From Mesorhizobium sp. (GTDB taxonomy: Bacteria; Pseudomonadota; Alphaproteobacteria; Rhizobiales; Rhizobiaceae): DNA of 64,000 nucleotides. The DNA lies in assembly GCA_004020315.1 (NCBI GenBank), contig SAQG01000010.1, positions 103,944 through 167,943 of the forward strand, given 5' to 3'. Below the pieces are notes generated by a model. That model did not search any database. It saw nothing but the letters and a program-made list of their open reading frames with translations, and was not told the DNA's origin. The translations under genes and the position numbers were made by a program. Shown in pieces: positions 53,448 through 61,948 of the stretch (position 1 is its first letter; each line of letters opens with the position of its first letter).

Positions 53448-53464
53448 GGTATCTAAACGATACC
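53448..53464. promoter_or_regulatory. Candidate HxlR operator
   Basis: Perfect 6-bp inverted repeat GGTATC-TAAAC-GATACC in the 53-bp gap between divergent hxlR and FMN-reductase genes, 28 nt before the reductase start. Confidence 0.6.
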
Positions 53465-53492
53465 AGAAATTTGCCTAAAGGAGAGCCCCTCT

Positions 53493-54098
53493 ATGTCCAA
53501 ACCCAAAATCGCCATTGTCGTCGGTTCGACCCGCGCCGCACGCTTCGCCGACGTTCCGACCCAGTGGATCGCCAAGATCGCCAAGTCGCATGCCGATATC
53601 GACGTGGAAGTGGTCGACCTGCGCGACTTCCCGCTGCCGTTCTTCGACGAGGTCGCATCGTCCGCCTGGGTGCCGTCGCAGAATGAAGTGGCAAAGCGCT
53701 GGCAGAAGAAGGTCGCCGAATTCGACGGCTTCATCTTCACCGCCGCCGAATACAACCATGGCCCGACGGCCGTGCTGAAGAACGCCATCGACTACGCCGC
53801 CAATGAATGGAACAAGAAGCCGGCTGGCTTCGTCGGCTATGGCAGCGTCGGCGGCGCGCGTGCCGTCGAGCAGCTGAGGTTGCATGCCGTCGAGCTGCAG
53901 ATGGCGCCGGTCAAGTCCGCCGTCCATATCGCCTGGGCCGATTTCCTCGCGGTCAGGCAAGGTGAAAAGAAGCTCGAAGAGCTCGAGCACCTGAACCAGG
54001 CGGCGACCGCGCTGGTCAACGACGTTGCATGGTGGGCCAAAGTGCTGAAGGCGGCGCGTCAGGCCGACGCGGTGGCCGAGGAAGTCAAGGCGGCCTGA
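53493..54098 (+). CDS. NADPH-dependent FMN reductase
   Basis: A 201-aa flavodoxin-like reductase. The FMN-binding IVVGSTRAARFADVP loop is near the start, and the conserved EYNHGPTAVLKNAIDYA segment precedes GYGSVGGARAVEQLR. Such enzymes reduce FMN, azo compounds or quinones. GGAGAG precedes the ATG. A strong terminator follows. Divergent hxlR with a shared operator suggests induction by electrophiles or quinones. Confidence 0.93.
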   Translation: MSKPKIAIVVGSTRAARFADVPTQWIAKIAKSHADIDVEVVDLRDFPLPFFDEVASSAWVPSQNEVAKRWQKKVAEFDGFIFTAAEYNHGPTAVLKNAIDYAANEWNKKPAGFVGYGSVGGARAVEQLRLHAVELQMAPVKSAVHIAWADFLAVRQGEKKLEELEHLNQAATALVNDVAWWAKVLKAARQADAVAEEVKAA

Positions 54099-54132
54099 AC
54101 CGCAGACCAGAACAATCCTCCCAAGGATTGCG

Positions 54133-54158
54133 GGGCGGCGCTTGCGTCGCCCTTTTTT
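54133..54158 (+). terminator. Terminator of the FMN reductase gene
   Basis: 8-bp stem GGGCGGCG / CGTCGCCC (one G-U pair) with CTTG loop, followed by six T residues. Confidence 0.85.
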
Positions 54159-54160
54159 AT

Positions 54161-54553
54161 TCAGGCGATGGCTGGCTGGCGCGCCTGCCGAGGCCTGATG
54201 ATGCAATCGGCAACGCGGTCCATTTCGTTCAGCTCATCCGCATGGTGCTGGCCCCACTCACAGAGCGCCAGAAGGATAGGCTCGAGGCTAAGGCCAAGGG
54301 GCGTCGCCGAATATTCGACGCGTGAGGGAATCTCGGCAAAGATCTCGCGTCTGATAAGGCCGTGTTCCTCCATTTCGCGAAGCTGCTGGATCAGCACTTT
54401 CTGCGTGATATCAGGCACCAGCGTCTTCAGCACCGACAGCCGCCGGGGGCCGTCGAAGAGATGGTAGAGAATAACAGCCTTCCATCGGCCCGAGATCACT
54501 TTCAGGGCGCGTTCCGCCGGCAGCATCGGCAGTCTTTTGGTCAGCTTGGCCAT
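54161..54553 (-). CDS. HxlR-family regulator (divergent from quinone oxidoreductase)
   Basis: A 130-aa winged-helix protein (ALKVISGRWKAVILYHLFDGPRRLSVLKTLVPDITQKVLIQQLREME.., with the FAEIPSRVEYSATPLG wing). AGGAGGT precedes ATG 54553. It lacks the early Cys of the neighbouring HxlR, so sensing likely differs. Divergent from a quinone oxidoreductase that it probably controls. Confidence 0.92.
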   Translation of the reverse strand: MAKLTKRLPMLPAERALKVISGRWKAVILYHLFDGPRRLSVLKTLVPDITQKVLIQQLREMEEHGLIRREIFAEIPSRVEYSATPLGLSLEPILLALCEWGQHHADELNEMDRVADCIIRPRQARQPAIA

Positions 54554-54650
54554 GGTCACCTCCTGGTCAGCAGGGGACAAATGAGTGTGTAGTCGCGATC
54601 AGGCAGATAGTGGCAAACAGCATCCGATGCCATAGCGATGGGTGCATGCC

Positions 54651-55631
54651 ATGAGAGCCATTCAACTGAACCGTTTCGGCGGCCCCGACGTCCTCGACGT
54701 CGTCGAGATGTCGAAGCCGCTGCCGCAGGCCGGCGAGGTGCTGATCCGTGTTCGCGCGGCCGGAGTGAATTTCTTCGAAGTGCTGATGCGCGGGGATCGC
54801 TACGCGGTGACGCCGGACTTGCCTGTCATCCTCGGCGTCGAGGCAGCCGGGACCGTGGAGGCGCTTGGGCAAGGGGTTGATACGCCGCTGATTGGGACAC
54901 GCGTGGCTGCGCCGCTGTTCGCTTCGAAGCGCCCGTTTGGCGGCTATGCCGACAATGTGACGATCGACGCAAAGCTGGCCGTGCCTCTGCCGGAGACACT
55001 CTCATTCGAAGACGCGACGGCCTTGATGGTGCAGGGGCTGACGGCTTTTCATCTGCTGCGGCAAAGCCCGCCAGCCGGCAAGTCCGTGCTGGCCACTGCA
55101 GCCGCTGGCGGTGTCGGTTCGTTGCTTGTCCAGCTCGCCAAACGCCAGGGCGCCAGCGCCGTGATCGCGGTCGCCGGCAGCAGGCCCAAGCTCGATCTTG
55201 CCCGGTCGCTTGGAGCCGATGCCGCGGTCGACTATAGCACGTCGGATTGGCCCATGCGTGTGCGGGAAGCGGCAGGCGGCGCTGGCGTCGATGTCATCTA
55301 CGACATTGTCGGCGGCTCGATGACGGCGGCGTCGCTGGAGGCTCTTGCGCCTGGCGGAGAGCTGGTCTTTGCGGCGCTGGGCAGGTACGCCATCGGCGCC
55401 TCGGAACTGGAAGCGATGATCACCCGGAACCAGTCCTTGCGAGGTTTCGCCCTGCTTCCGCTGCTCTCTGCCGATGGTCTCAGGGCCAGCCTGTCGGAGC
55501 TTTTCCATCTGGCCGCCGGCGGCCAGCTTGCGGTGACGCAAGGCGGCCGCTATCGCCTCGACCAGGCCAACGAAGCGCACCGCTCGCTGGAGGAGCGTCG
55601 CTCGACCGGCAAGGTCGTGCTGATACCTTGA
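54651..55631 (+). CDS. Zinc-independent quinone oxidoreductase (MDR family)
   Basis: A 326-aa medium-chain reductase: MRAIQLNRFGGPDVLDVVEM start, PVILGVEAAGTVEALG, and the NADPH-binding AAAGGVGSLLVQLAK. The zinc-ligand cysteines of true alcohol dehydrogenases are missing, so it is the quinone-reductase branch. The GTG at 54642 is an alternative start. Divergent HxlR regulator upstream. Confidence 0.93.
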   Translation: MRAIQLNRFGGPDVLDVVEMSKPLPQAGEVLIRVRAAGVNFFEVLMRGDRYAVTPDLPVILGVEAAGTVEALGQGVDTPLIGTRVAAPLFASKRPFGGYADNVTIDAKLAVPLPETLSFEDATALMVQGLTAFHLLRQSPPAGKSVLATAAAGGVGSLLVQLAKRQGASAVIAVAGSRPKLDLARSLGADAAVDYSTSDWPMRVREAAGGAGVDVIYDIVGGSMTAASLEALAPGGELVFAALGRYAIGASELEAMITRNQSLRGFALLPLLSADGLRASLSELFHLAAGGQLAVTQGGRYRLDQANEAHRSLEERRSTGKVVLIP

Positions 55632-55754
55632 GTCGTGTGGTCGATTAGACTGCGCCGGCCGATCATCGAACTTGTCCGCTTCGCGAACAAGGCGGGTCTT
55701 ACATAGCGACTTTCGACCGGTTGCGGACATTGAAGAAGGCCTATTTTCGCCCGC

Positions 55755-55799
55755 TTGACACGCTGGACAGCACCCGCATAATTCACCCAAAAGGGTGAA
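55755..55799 (+). promoter_or_regulatory. Promoter and operator of the arsR gene
   Basis: TTGACA (55755-55760), a 16-nt spacer, then CATAAT (55777-55782). A perfect inverted repeat TTCACCC-AAAA-GGGTGAA (55782-55799) starts in the -10 box and ends three bases before the ATG. A transcript starting near 55789 would have a leader of only about 12 nt and no Shine-Dalgarno. Confidence 0.7.
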
Positions 55800-55801
55800 C
55801 T

Positions 55802-56437
55802 ATGCGCTACGAAGGGCCGTCGGCAGACTTGGACAGGACGCTCATGGCGCTCGCCGACCCAATTCGGCGGCGCATATTGCAGCGACTGGCGGCTTCAGAA
55901 GCCCGCGTCACCGATGTCGCAGCCGAGTTTTCGATCTCGCTGAATTCGGTGAGCAAGCACATTCGTCTCTTGGAGCGCGCAAGGTTGATCAAGCGGAATG
56001 TGTCCGGGCGTGAACACATTCTTGGCTTCCGCCCCGAGCCGCTGTCTGAGGCCCAACAATGGATCGCCGCTCAGCAAGCGTTCTGGGCGAGCCGGCTTCA
56101 GGCCATCGATGATCTTTTGACAGCTGAAGATGCCACGAACGAAATCCCACTTCGGAAGGAGAAAGCGTCACCGGAAAAGTTGAAGCGAAGACGGTGCATA
56201 AGTTCAAGGCTTCTGCCGAGCGCGTATTCGACGCATGGCTCGATCCGGTCAAGGTGCGGTCCTGGGCGGCGCAACCTGTTCCGGGCATGCCTTCTTTCGA
56301 CATCCGCAGGGTTGAGATCGACGCACGGGTCGGCGGCAAGTTCACCTTTTCAGACATGCGGGAAGAAGGCGAGGCGGTGCATTGGGGCTATTATCTCGAA
56401 ATCGATCGGCCCCGGAAACTCGTCTTCACTTGGTTGA
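55802..56437 (+). CDS. ArsR-family regulator with an over-running reading frame
   Basis: The first ~115 residues are a winged-helix ArsR protein (DRTLMALADPIRRRILQRLA.., with recognition segment ISLNSVSKHIRLLERARLI). Such regulators commonly pair with SRPBCC (AHSA1) genes. The frame continues 95 more codons through the SRPBCC gene in another frame, giving a non-homologous Arg/Ser-rich tail. A lost stop or a small indel is likely. Autoregulation through the TTCACCC palindrome at its start is expected. Confidence 0.8.
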   Translation: MRYEGPSADLDRTLMALADPIRRRILQRLAASEARVTDVAAEFSISLNSVSKHIRLLERARLIKRNVSGREHILGFRPEPLSEAQQWIAAQQAFWASRLQAIDDLLTAEDATNEIPLRKEKASPEKLKRRRCISSRLLPSAYSTHGSIRSRCGPGRRNLFRACLLSTSAGLRSTHGSAASSPFQTCGKKARRCIGAIISKSIGPGNSSSLG

Positions 56438-56634
56438 CTTCCGAGGAGGAAGAACAGGAGAACAACTCCGTAGTCACCCTGACGATCGAGCCGCTCGCCA
56501 ACGGATGCCGCGCGACCATCGTGCACAGCATGGACGAACGCTGGGCCGAATATGTGAAGCCGACGGAGACGGCATGGGCATTCATGCTGCGCCAGATCGA
56601 CATGGACTTCGCGGCCGAGACAAACGGCGACTAG
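56194..56634 (+). CDS. SRPBCC-domain protein (AHSA1-like)
   Basis: A 146-aa helix-grip protein: HKFKASAERVFDAWLDPVKVRSWA, DARVGGKFTFSDM and the C-terminal GCRATIVHSM, matching Aha1/CalC-type SRPBCC proteins co-operonic with ArsR regulators. Homology extends about ten residues upstream of the first plausible start (GTG 56194), to a GTC codon preceded by AAGGAG, so the natural start codon seems mutated. Confidence 0.82.
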   Translation: MHKFKASAERVFDAWLDPVKVRSWAAQPVPGMPSFDIRRVEIDARVGGKFTFSDMREEGEAVHWGYYLEIDRPRKLVFTWLTSEEEEQENNSVVTLTIEPLANGCRATIVHSMDERWAEYVKPTETAWAFMLRQIDMDFAAETNGD

Positions 56635-56940
56635 ATGTGAGCTTTCAGGAGGTCGCCCATTCGGACCGGACCGGGGAGACTGGAGTTACCAAGCTTCAGC
56701 ACTCATCGGAGGGTCCGAATGAACATCCATAAGAATGCCCGTTTTTGTCCAAGGACAACCTGTTGGGGCTCCACAACTAGAGCCCCCGATGATGCGATGT
56801 CCGGCAGATGAGGGGCTCATCACTCTTGGTACCACGATGCAACAACAGCTAGGACCGGTCATGTTTGTGACGAATGGTGGCGTGTCGATGTCGGATTGAT
56901 CGCCCCGGCCTCGTCTTCCAGAAAATGAAGGAGCAACGAT
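56635..56940. other. Gap with short IS481-like transposase remnant
   Basis: At 56719-56742 an ATG starts MNIHKNAR, the usual first residues of IS481-type transposases, then the frame loses similarity and stops. No other gene is seen. Probably debris of an old insertion. Confidence 0.4.
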
Positions 56941-57369
56941 ATGTCTGAAAAGGAAGTCTTGTCTGTCATCCGGGGCCAAGAAGACGCAACTGCCAAGGGG
57001 GACGGCCGCGCCAACGTCGATGCCATGGACCCGGATGTCGTAGTTTTCGATCTGCCGCCGCCGCTTGCCTATCGAGGCGAACAGGCACGCGACATCGAAG
57101 GGATAAATGCTTGGTTTGCAACTTGGCGCAACGGCGTCACCGTTCACATGGCTGACCCGAAGCTCATAATCGACGGCGATCTTGCAGTGGCCTTCGGGCT
57201 GTCGCGCATGACTGGCATTAAGACCGATGGCACAAAGGTCGACTCCTGGAGCCGGCGAACCATCGTGTTAAGGCGCATCGCCGGTTCTTGGAAAATCATC
57301 CACGAACATGCCAGCTTTCCTATGGCAATGGACGGAAGTGGGCGCGCTGTGACGGATCTCTTGCCGTAG
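56941..57369 (+). CDS. SnoaL-like / DUF4440 protein
   Basis: A 142-aa NTF2-fold protein (EKEVLSVIRGQEDATAKGD start, DLPPPLAYRGEQARDIEGINAWF, and the C-terminal TIVLRRIAGSWKIIHEHASFP). Family members are diverse small-molecule binding or isomerase-like proteins. GGAG precedes the ATG. Apparently monocistronic. Confidence 0.88.
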   Translation: MSEKEVLSVIRGQEDATAKGDGRANVDAMDPDVVVFDLPPPLAYRGEQARDIEGINAWFATWRNGVTVHMADPKLIIDGDLAVAFGLSRMTGIKTDGTKVDSWSRRTIVLRRIAGSWKIIHEHASFPMAMDGSGRAVTDLLP

Positions 57370-57534
57370 TTCCGGAACGCCTAACGTCCTCAATAGGGAT
57401 GTCGGCTTTCACGCGGCAAGGGTTCGTAGGTGAACGGCCGACATGCGACGCGAAGCGGTCGTTGCAAATCGAATGCCGGGAGTCGCCTTGGTCAAGAACT
57501 GGCATCCGAACCGGTCTACACATCGTGTCGATTG

Positions 57535-58845
57535 TTACCGCACGATTTCGCGATGACCGCCCGGCAGGCGGGTGGCGATGAGCTTGTCGATGCGGCGGCC
57601 GTCGAGGTCGACGACCTCGAAGCGCCAGCCCTGCGCATCCACGCATTCGCCGGTCGTCGGCAGATGGTGCATGTGCGACAGCACGTAACCGGCGACAGTC
57701 TCGTAGTCGCGGTTCTCGGGCAGGTCGATGCCGAGAACGTCCGCCATCTCGTCGGCCTGCATGTAGCCGGCGAGCAGCCATGAGCCGTCCTCGCGTTTGA
57801 CGGCGTTTTCCTCGTCGCCGGCGTCGAGGTCCGCCCGGAAGACGCCAGTGATGGCTTCCAGTATGTCAGCCGGGGTGACGATGCCTTCGAAATGGCCGTA
57901 TTCGTCATGGACCAGCGCCATCGGCACGTTGGATTCCTTGAGTGTCGAAAGCACATCCAGCGCGTCGGCCTGGTCATGGACGATGGGAGCGGTGCGTACG
58001 TGCCGGCGCGGGTCGAGCGCGCGACCGCCAAGCATCGCGGCCAGCACGTCGCGGGTCTGGACGACGCCGATCATGGCGTCGACGCTGCCATCGCCGGCTG
58101 GCAGGCGCGAATGCTGGGTTTCCATCAAGAGCTTGCGGGTCGCCGCGTCATCGGACTGCAGGTTGATCCAGTCGACCTCGGTGCGTGGCGTCATCACCGC
58201 GCGAACGGCGCGGTCGCCGAGCCGCATGACGCCGGCGATCATGCGCCGCTCGTCGGATTCGATGGTGCCGTGATGCTCGGCCTCGGCGACCAGCATCTTG
58301 ATCTCCTCGTCGGTGACCTTCTCCTCGCTTTCACCGCGTTGGCCAAGCAGCCACAGCATGGCGCGGCCGGAAATGTCGAGCAGGAAGACCAGCGGGGCCG
58401 AGACGGTGGCGAGGATGGTCATCGCCGGAGCAACCCTGGCGGCGACGCGTTCGGGATCGCGCAGCGCGATCTGCTTGGGCACCAGTTCGCCGATGATGAG
58501 CGAGAAGTAGGTGATGAGAGCGACGACGATGCCGACGCCGATCGGGTCGGCAAGGCTTTCGCGAACGCCGGCCGATGCCAGGAATACGGACAGCCGATCG
58601 CCGAGCGTGGCGCCGGAAAAAGCGCCGGACAGAACGCCGACCAGGGTGATGCCGATCTGCACCGACGACAGGAATTTGCCGGGATTGGCCCCGAGCGCCA
58701 AGGCGCGGCCGGCGCCCTTGATGTCGCGGTCGATCATCGCCTTGAGGCGGGCCGGCCGTGACGAGACGATGGCAAGTTCGGACATTGCCAGAAGGCCGTT
58801 CACGCAGATGAGGACGACCACGATGGCGATTTCAGCATAGAGCAT
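57535..58845 (-). CDS. Hemolysin-family CNNM/CBS-domain membrane protein
   Basis: A 436-aa protein: N-terminal CNNM domain with four membrane helices (AEIAIVVVLICVNGLLAMSELAIVSSRPARL..), a CBS pair (around VMTPRTEVDWINL and PMALVHDEYGHFEGIVTPADILEAI), and a C-terminal CorC/HlyC-type transporter-associated domain ending GGHREIVR. Related proteins (YtfL, CorC) handle Mg2+ or Co2+ or polyamines. Monocistronic. Confidence 0.92.
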   Translation of the reverse strand: MLYAEIAIVVVLICVNGLLAMSELAIVSSRPARLKAMIDRDIKGAGRALALGANPGKFLSSVQIGITLVGVLSGAFSGATLGDRLSVFLASAGVRESLADPIGVGIVVALITYFSLIIGELVPKQIALRDPERVAARVAPAMTILATVSAPLVFLLDISGRAMLWLLGQRGESEEKVTDEEIKMLVAEAEHHGTIESDERRMIAGVMRLGDRAVRAVMTPRTEVDWINLQSDDAATRKLLMETQHSRLPAGDGSVDAMIGVVQTRDVLAAMLGGRALDPRRHVRTAPIVHDQADALDVLSTLKESNVPMALVHDEYGHFEGIVTPADILEAITGVFRADLDAGDEENAVKREDGSWLLAGYMQADEMADVLGIDLPENRDYETVAGYVLSHMHHLPTTGECVDAQGWRFEVVDLDGRRIDKLIATRLPGGHREIVR

Positions 58846-58921
58846 ACGAGGTCAATAGCATTGCGGCGCGGTCTTCGAAAATAGATGGCCGTCATTTTTC
58901 ATGCCGGCGGGCGCAACCATT

Positions 58922-59056
58922 TCATATCCCATCCCATGATGGCGACGAAAAATGCTCGATCAGGGCATCGACGACGACGCGGACCTTTGGCGTCAGACTG
59001 CGCGTCGACAGGGCCGTCTGGAGTTTGCCGCTCTTGTTTCGACGAGGTATCGCATT
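58922..59056 (-). pseudogene. Remnant of a LysR-family regulator (C-terminus)
   Basis: Reads LSTRSLTPKVRVVVDALIEHFSSPSWDGI before a stop, matching the LSPKVR-FVD-L end of LysR substrate-binding domains. The rest is absent upstream, so this is a ~30-residue relic. Confidence 0.55.
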
Positions 59057-59094
59057 TTTTCGAACATCTGGGGATGGGGCCGTTCGTCTTGGGC

Positions 59095-59802
59095 CTACGG
59101 CAACTGCCGCAGCACGCCTAACACCGCCTTGCCATCGGTGAAATAGGGGTCGCCACCGCCGTTGCGCCCGGTCTTTGTCGCACCGATGCCCGATATCTCG
59201 CTAGTCGAGATCAGCATGCCTGCCGCAGACAGGTCGCCGATCAGGAAGTCGCGCTCGGCGTCGATGTCGGGACCGATATGGTGGGTGATCGCGCCGGTGT
59301 CGTGGCTGAGGCCGACGCCGCGATCGAAGCTTGCCGAACCCAGCCAGAGCGGCCGGCCATCGTCTCCGGTCGCATCGGTTTGCCAGAAGCGGACGTGATG
59401 ACGCCGGTCGGCACTGTCGCCGACCGGCTTCTCGAAGGCCATATCCTGTGCACGTCCTTCGAATAACAACCGGCTGACCGGCGCGTCGGGATAGGGCCGA
59501 TCGAAGAGCACGCTTTCGCCAATCTCGATCGCGGTCTTCAGCGTGAGGGCGTCGGCCGTATCCCATCCGGCGACGGCGAAGGCGTGGACCAGTTCTTTTT
59601 TGGTACCGACGAGGCCGACATTGATCGGATCGCCCGCAATGCCTTGCGGCGTGTGCGTCACCATCTCGAAGCGCTGCGTGCGGAAATTGCGGTCCCGCAG
59701 GGTCCAGAATTCCGGCGCAGCGAAATAGGCGAGTACGAGATAGCCGGCACAGAACGCCACCAGCCAGATCGTTGCGCGTCGTCGAAGACTTCGTCGGCTC
59801 AC
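59095..59802 (-). CDS. LssY_C-domain protein
   Basis: A 235-aa protein with an N-terminal membrane helix (ATIWLVAFCAGYLVLAYF) and a LssY C-terminal domain (PINVGLVGTKKELVHAFAVAGWDTADALT and PDIDAERDFLIGDLSAAG). LssY is linked to type I secretion loci in Legionella; the domain's function is not established. Single gene. Confidence 0.85.
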   Translation of the reverse strand: MSRRSLRRRATIWLVAFCAGYLVLAYFAAPEFWTLRDRNFRTQRFEMVTHTPQGIAGDPINVGLVGTKKELVHAFAVAGWDTADALTLKTAIEIGESVLFDRPYPDAPVSRLLFEGRAQDMAFEKPVGDSADRRHHVRFWQTDATGDDGRPLWLGSASFDRGVGLSHDTGAITHHIGPDIDAERDFLIGDLSAAGMLISTSEISGIGATKTGRNGGGDPYFTDGKAVLGVLRQLP

Positions 59803-59891
59803 GAGATACCACCCAGGTGATACGGCATCACCTTATGTGGCGTCATTCTACGCGGTGGCGCAGGTCTTGGGCAGTGGGCATGCGCTCGGGC

Positions 59892-60722
59892 TCAGCGGCA
59901 GGCGCGGTAGCCGTTCTTGCGGTTCTTGATGTCGAAATGGAAGTGGTTGCGGTGGTCGTAGTTGTAGCCGGGGCCGAGCACGGTGGTGAAATACTGGCAG
60001 CCGTCGGCGCGCACAGTGTTGAGGAAGCCGCGCGTGCGGAAGGCGAACAGGCCGGGCTTGCGCACGTCGATATCTTTGCCATTGCCGAGCTCGATGCTCA
60101 TGATGTCGAGGGCGTTGCCCTTGCCGTGCTCCGACAGCACGCCTTCGCCGGCGATCCTGCGGCAGGAATAGCTCGATCCCTGGCGAATGGTCCTGACGCC
60201 GGAGAAATAACGCCAGCGGGCGGACGGGACCAGTTCATTCCTGGCCCAGCCGGCGAAGGTGGCGGCCATATCGCAGGTCAGTGTCGCGGCCGGCTTCATC
60301 CCGATGCTGCCGATGGCCGAAATCTTGACCGGATAGTCTATGCCGCACTGGCCTTCGCGGATCGGCGCAAGGTCGGTGTAGACGACGCCCAGGCGCTTCA
60401 ATTCCTTGCGGCAGTCGACCTCGCTGGCCGGCATCTGTTCGGTCGGCGCCATCGGCTCGTCCATGCGCGGATAGGCGGCGGTCATGTAAGGATTGGACGG
60501 GACGAGGCTCTGCATTCCGGCGTATTTCCGGCCGGCGTATTTCGGGCGGGCGTATTTCGGGACTGCTGATGTCTGGCTGCCGACATCGACGGCCGGTTCC
60601 AGCGAAAGCACGCTGCCGGTGGTGCAGGCCGAGATCGCTGCGATGGCAAGCCCGCCGGCAATCATGCGCGCGCGTCTCGTTTGCCGCACGGCGACAGACG
60701 CTGCGCGAAATATCCCGGCCAT
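59892..60722 (-). CDS. Extensin-like C-domain protein (copy 1)
   Basis: A 276-aa exported protein. After an N-terminal hydrophobic segment (MIAGGLAIAAISACTTGSVL, possible lipobox at SAC) and a Tyr-rich linker with AKYARP/AKYAGRKYAG repeats, residues ~95-276 are the extensin-like domain: CRKELKRLGVVY, GSSYSCRRIAGEGVLSEHGKGNALDI and GPGYNYDHRNHFHFD. The H-x3-A-D-I and HxHxD histidines resemble D-Ala-D-Ala peptidase folds, so a wall-peptide hydrolase role is inferred. Confidence 0.9.
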   Translation of the reverse strand: MAGIFRAASVAVRQTRRARMIAGGLAIAAISACTTGSVLSLEPAVDVGSQTSAVPKYARPKYAGRKYAGMQSLVPSNPYMTAAYPRMDEPMAPTEQMPASEVDCRKELKRLGVVYTDLAPIREGQCGIDYPVKISAIGSIGMKPAATLTCDMAATFAGWARNELVPSARWRYFSGVRTIRQGSSYSCRRIAGEGVLSEHGKGNALDIMSIELGNGKDIDVRKPGLFAFRTRGFLNTVRADGCQYFTTVLGPGYNYDHRNHFHFDIKNRKNGYRACR

Positions 60723-60774
60723 TGGCAGGTTCCCAGTCCCCGAGCCTGATCCCGATCAGGCCTATCTCATCGTT

Positions 60775-60805
60775 TGATCATGATCGCTTTTCGGGATCAT
60801 GATCA
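60775..60805. repeat. Perfect 11-bp palindrome between extensin genes
   Basis: TGATCATGATC and GATCATGATCA flank GCTTTTCGG. It matches the RIME-like family in having ATGATC arms around a TTTTCGGG core and lies in the 180-bp gap between the two extensin-like genes. Confidence 0.75.
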
Positions 60806-60903
60806 GACGAGACGGAGCTTAGCCGCCAAGAGTAAAGGAAAAATCAGCGGCTGCGTTTACGGCTAAGGCCAAATTGCGGCGCGCATATCGGTCCGGGACC
60901 ATA

Positions 60904-61872
60904 TCACTGGCAGAAGGTGCCGCCGTTGCGGCGCGGTGCTAGATCGAGATGGAGATGCAGCGAATGATCCGCATCGCTGCCCGGGCCGAGCACGGTCTTG
61001 AACGGTCCGCATGCTGCCTTGCGCACCGTGTTCAGGAATTTCGCGTCCTTTTCCGGCGGCGCCGGGCCGACGTCGATCTTCCTGCCGTCCGAAAGCGTGA
61101 AGCTGGCGATGTCGAGCGCGTTGCCGAAAGCATGTTCCGACAGCTTTCCGGTGCCGTGGCGCGGCCGACAGACAAAAGCGGATGCCTGGCCGACCGACTT
61201 GAGACTGGCGCCGAGCTCGGCTTTGGCCGCCGGCTGGATGATATTGGCAGCGAAGCGCGCGGCGGCCTCGGCCATCTGGCAGTTCAGCTCGGTTTCGGGG
61301 GTGATATCCAATGACTTGCCCAGCGTCTTCAGCGCGATCGGATAGGGGGTAGAGCAGCCGACCGCGGCATCGTGCTCGGCCTTGCGTTCCTCGAAGTCGA
61401 CGCCCATCGACTTCAGCCGCCTGCGGCAGGCAAGTTCCTCCTCCGGCATTTTTTCCTGCGGCACAGAGGCCGAGCGCGGGTCGGGAGGGATTTCTTTCTC
61501 CGGCGCTTGCGCCGGCTTCTCCGGTGGTTTCATGGCGGCGGCCGGCGGTTCCGCCTCGGCGGGCTTTTCGGACGGCGTTGGAGCGATGGCCGGCGGCTCC
61601 GGCCGGGGCTGGTCCGACGTCTGCTGGTTCAGCGTGTCGGTCGCGGGTTGATCAGGCTTTGGCGCATCCGCGGGGCGCGGCTCGGGAACCGGCACGTCGG
61701 CAGGTGCGGCTTTTTGCGCTGATTGCGATCGATTGAGCTCCGGTACGGGGACGCTTTCAGGCAATTCCGGAGCTTGGGCCAGGGCCGCTCCTGTGAACAG
61801 CATTGCCGCCGCCAAGGGCAGCGGCAACCCGGCCAATCTGATCAGTCCGGTAAGGGTTTTCCGCTCCGCCAT
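60904..61872 (-). CDS. Extensin-like C-domain protein (copy 2)
   Basis: A 322-aa exported protein with an N-terminal hydrophobic signal (LIRLAGLPLPLAAAMLFTGAALA), a ~100-residue Pro/Glu/Ala-rich spacer, then the same extensin-like domain (CRRRLKSMGVDFEE, FVCRPRHGTGKLSEHAFGNALDIASF, GPGSDADHSLHLHLD). Paralogue of copy 1; histidines and aspartates are shared. Probably envelope or cell-wall modification. Confidence 0.9.
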   Translation of the reverse strand: MAERKTLTGLIRLAGLPLPLAAAMLFTGAALAQAPELPESVPVPELNRSQSAQKAAPADVPVPEPRPADAPKPDQPATDTLNQQTSDQPRPEPPAIAPTPSEKPAEAEPPAAAMKPPEKPAQAPEKEIPPDPRSASVPQEKMPEEELACRRRLKSMGVDFEERKAEHDAAVGCSTPYPIALKTLGKSLDITPETELNCQMAEAAARFAANIIQPAAKAELGASLKSVGQASAFVCRPRHGTGKLSEHAFGNALDIASFTLSDGRKIDVGPAPPEKDAKFLNTVRKAACGPFKTVLGPGSDADHSLHLHLDLAPRRNGGTFCQ

Positions 61873-61948
61873 TCACCGCTAACGGCGGGCGAACGCGGAA
61901 GTTGCCTTGAACGGGGGCTTTAGCCGATCACGAACGGTAACCGCGACG

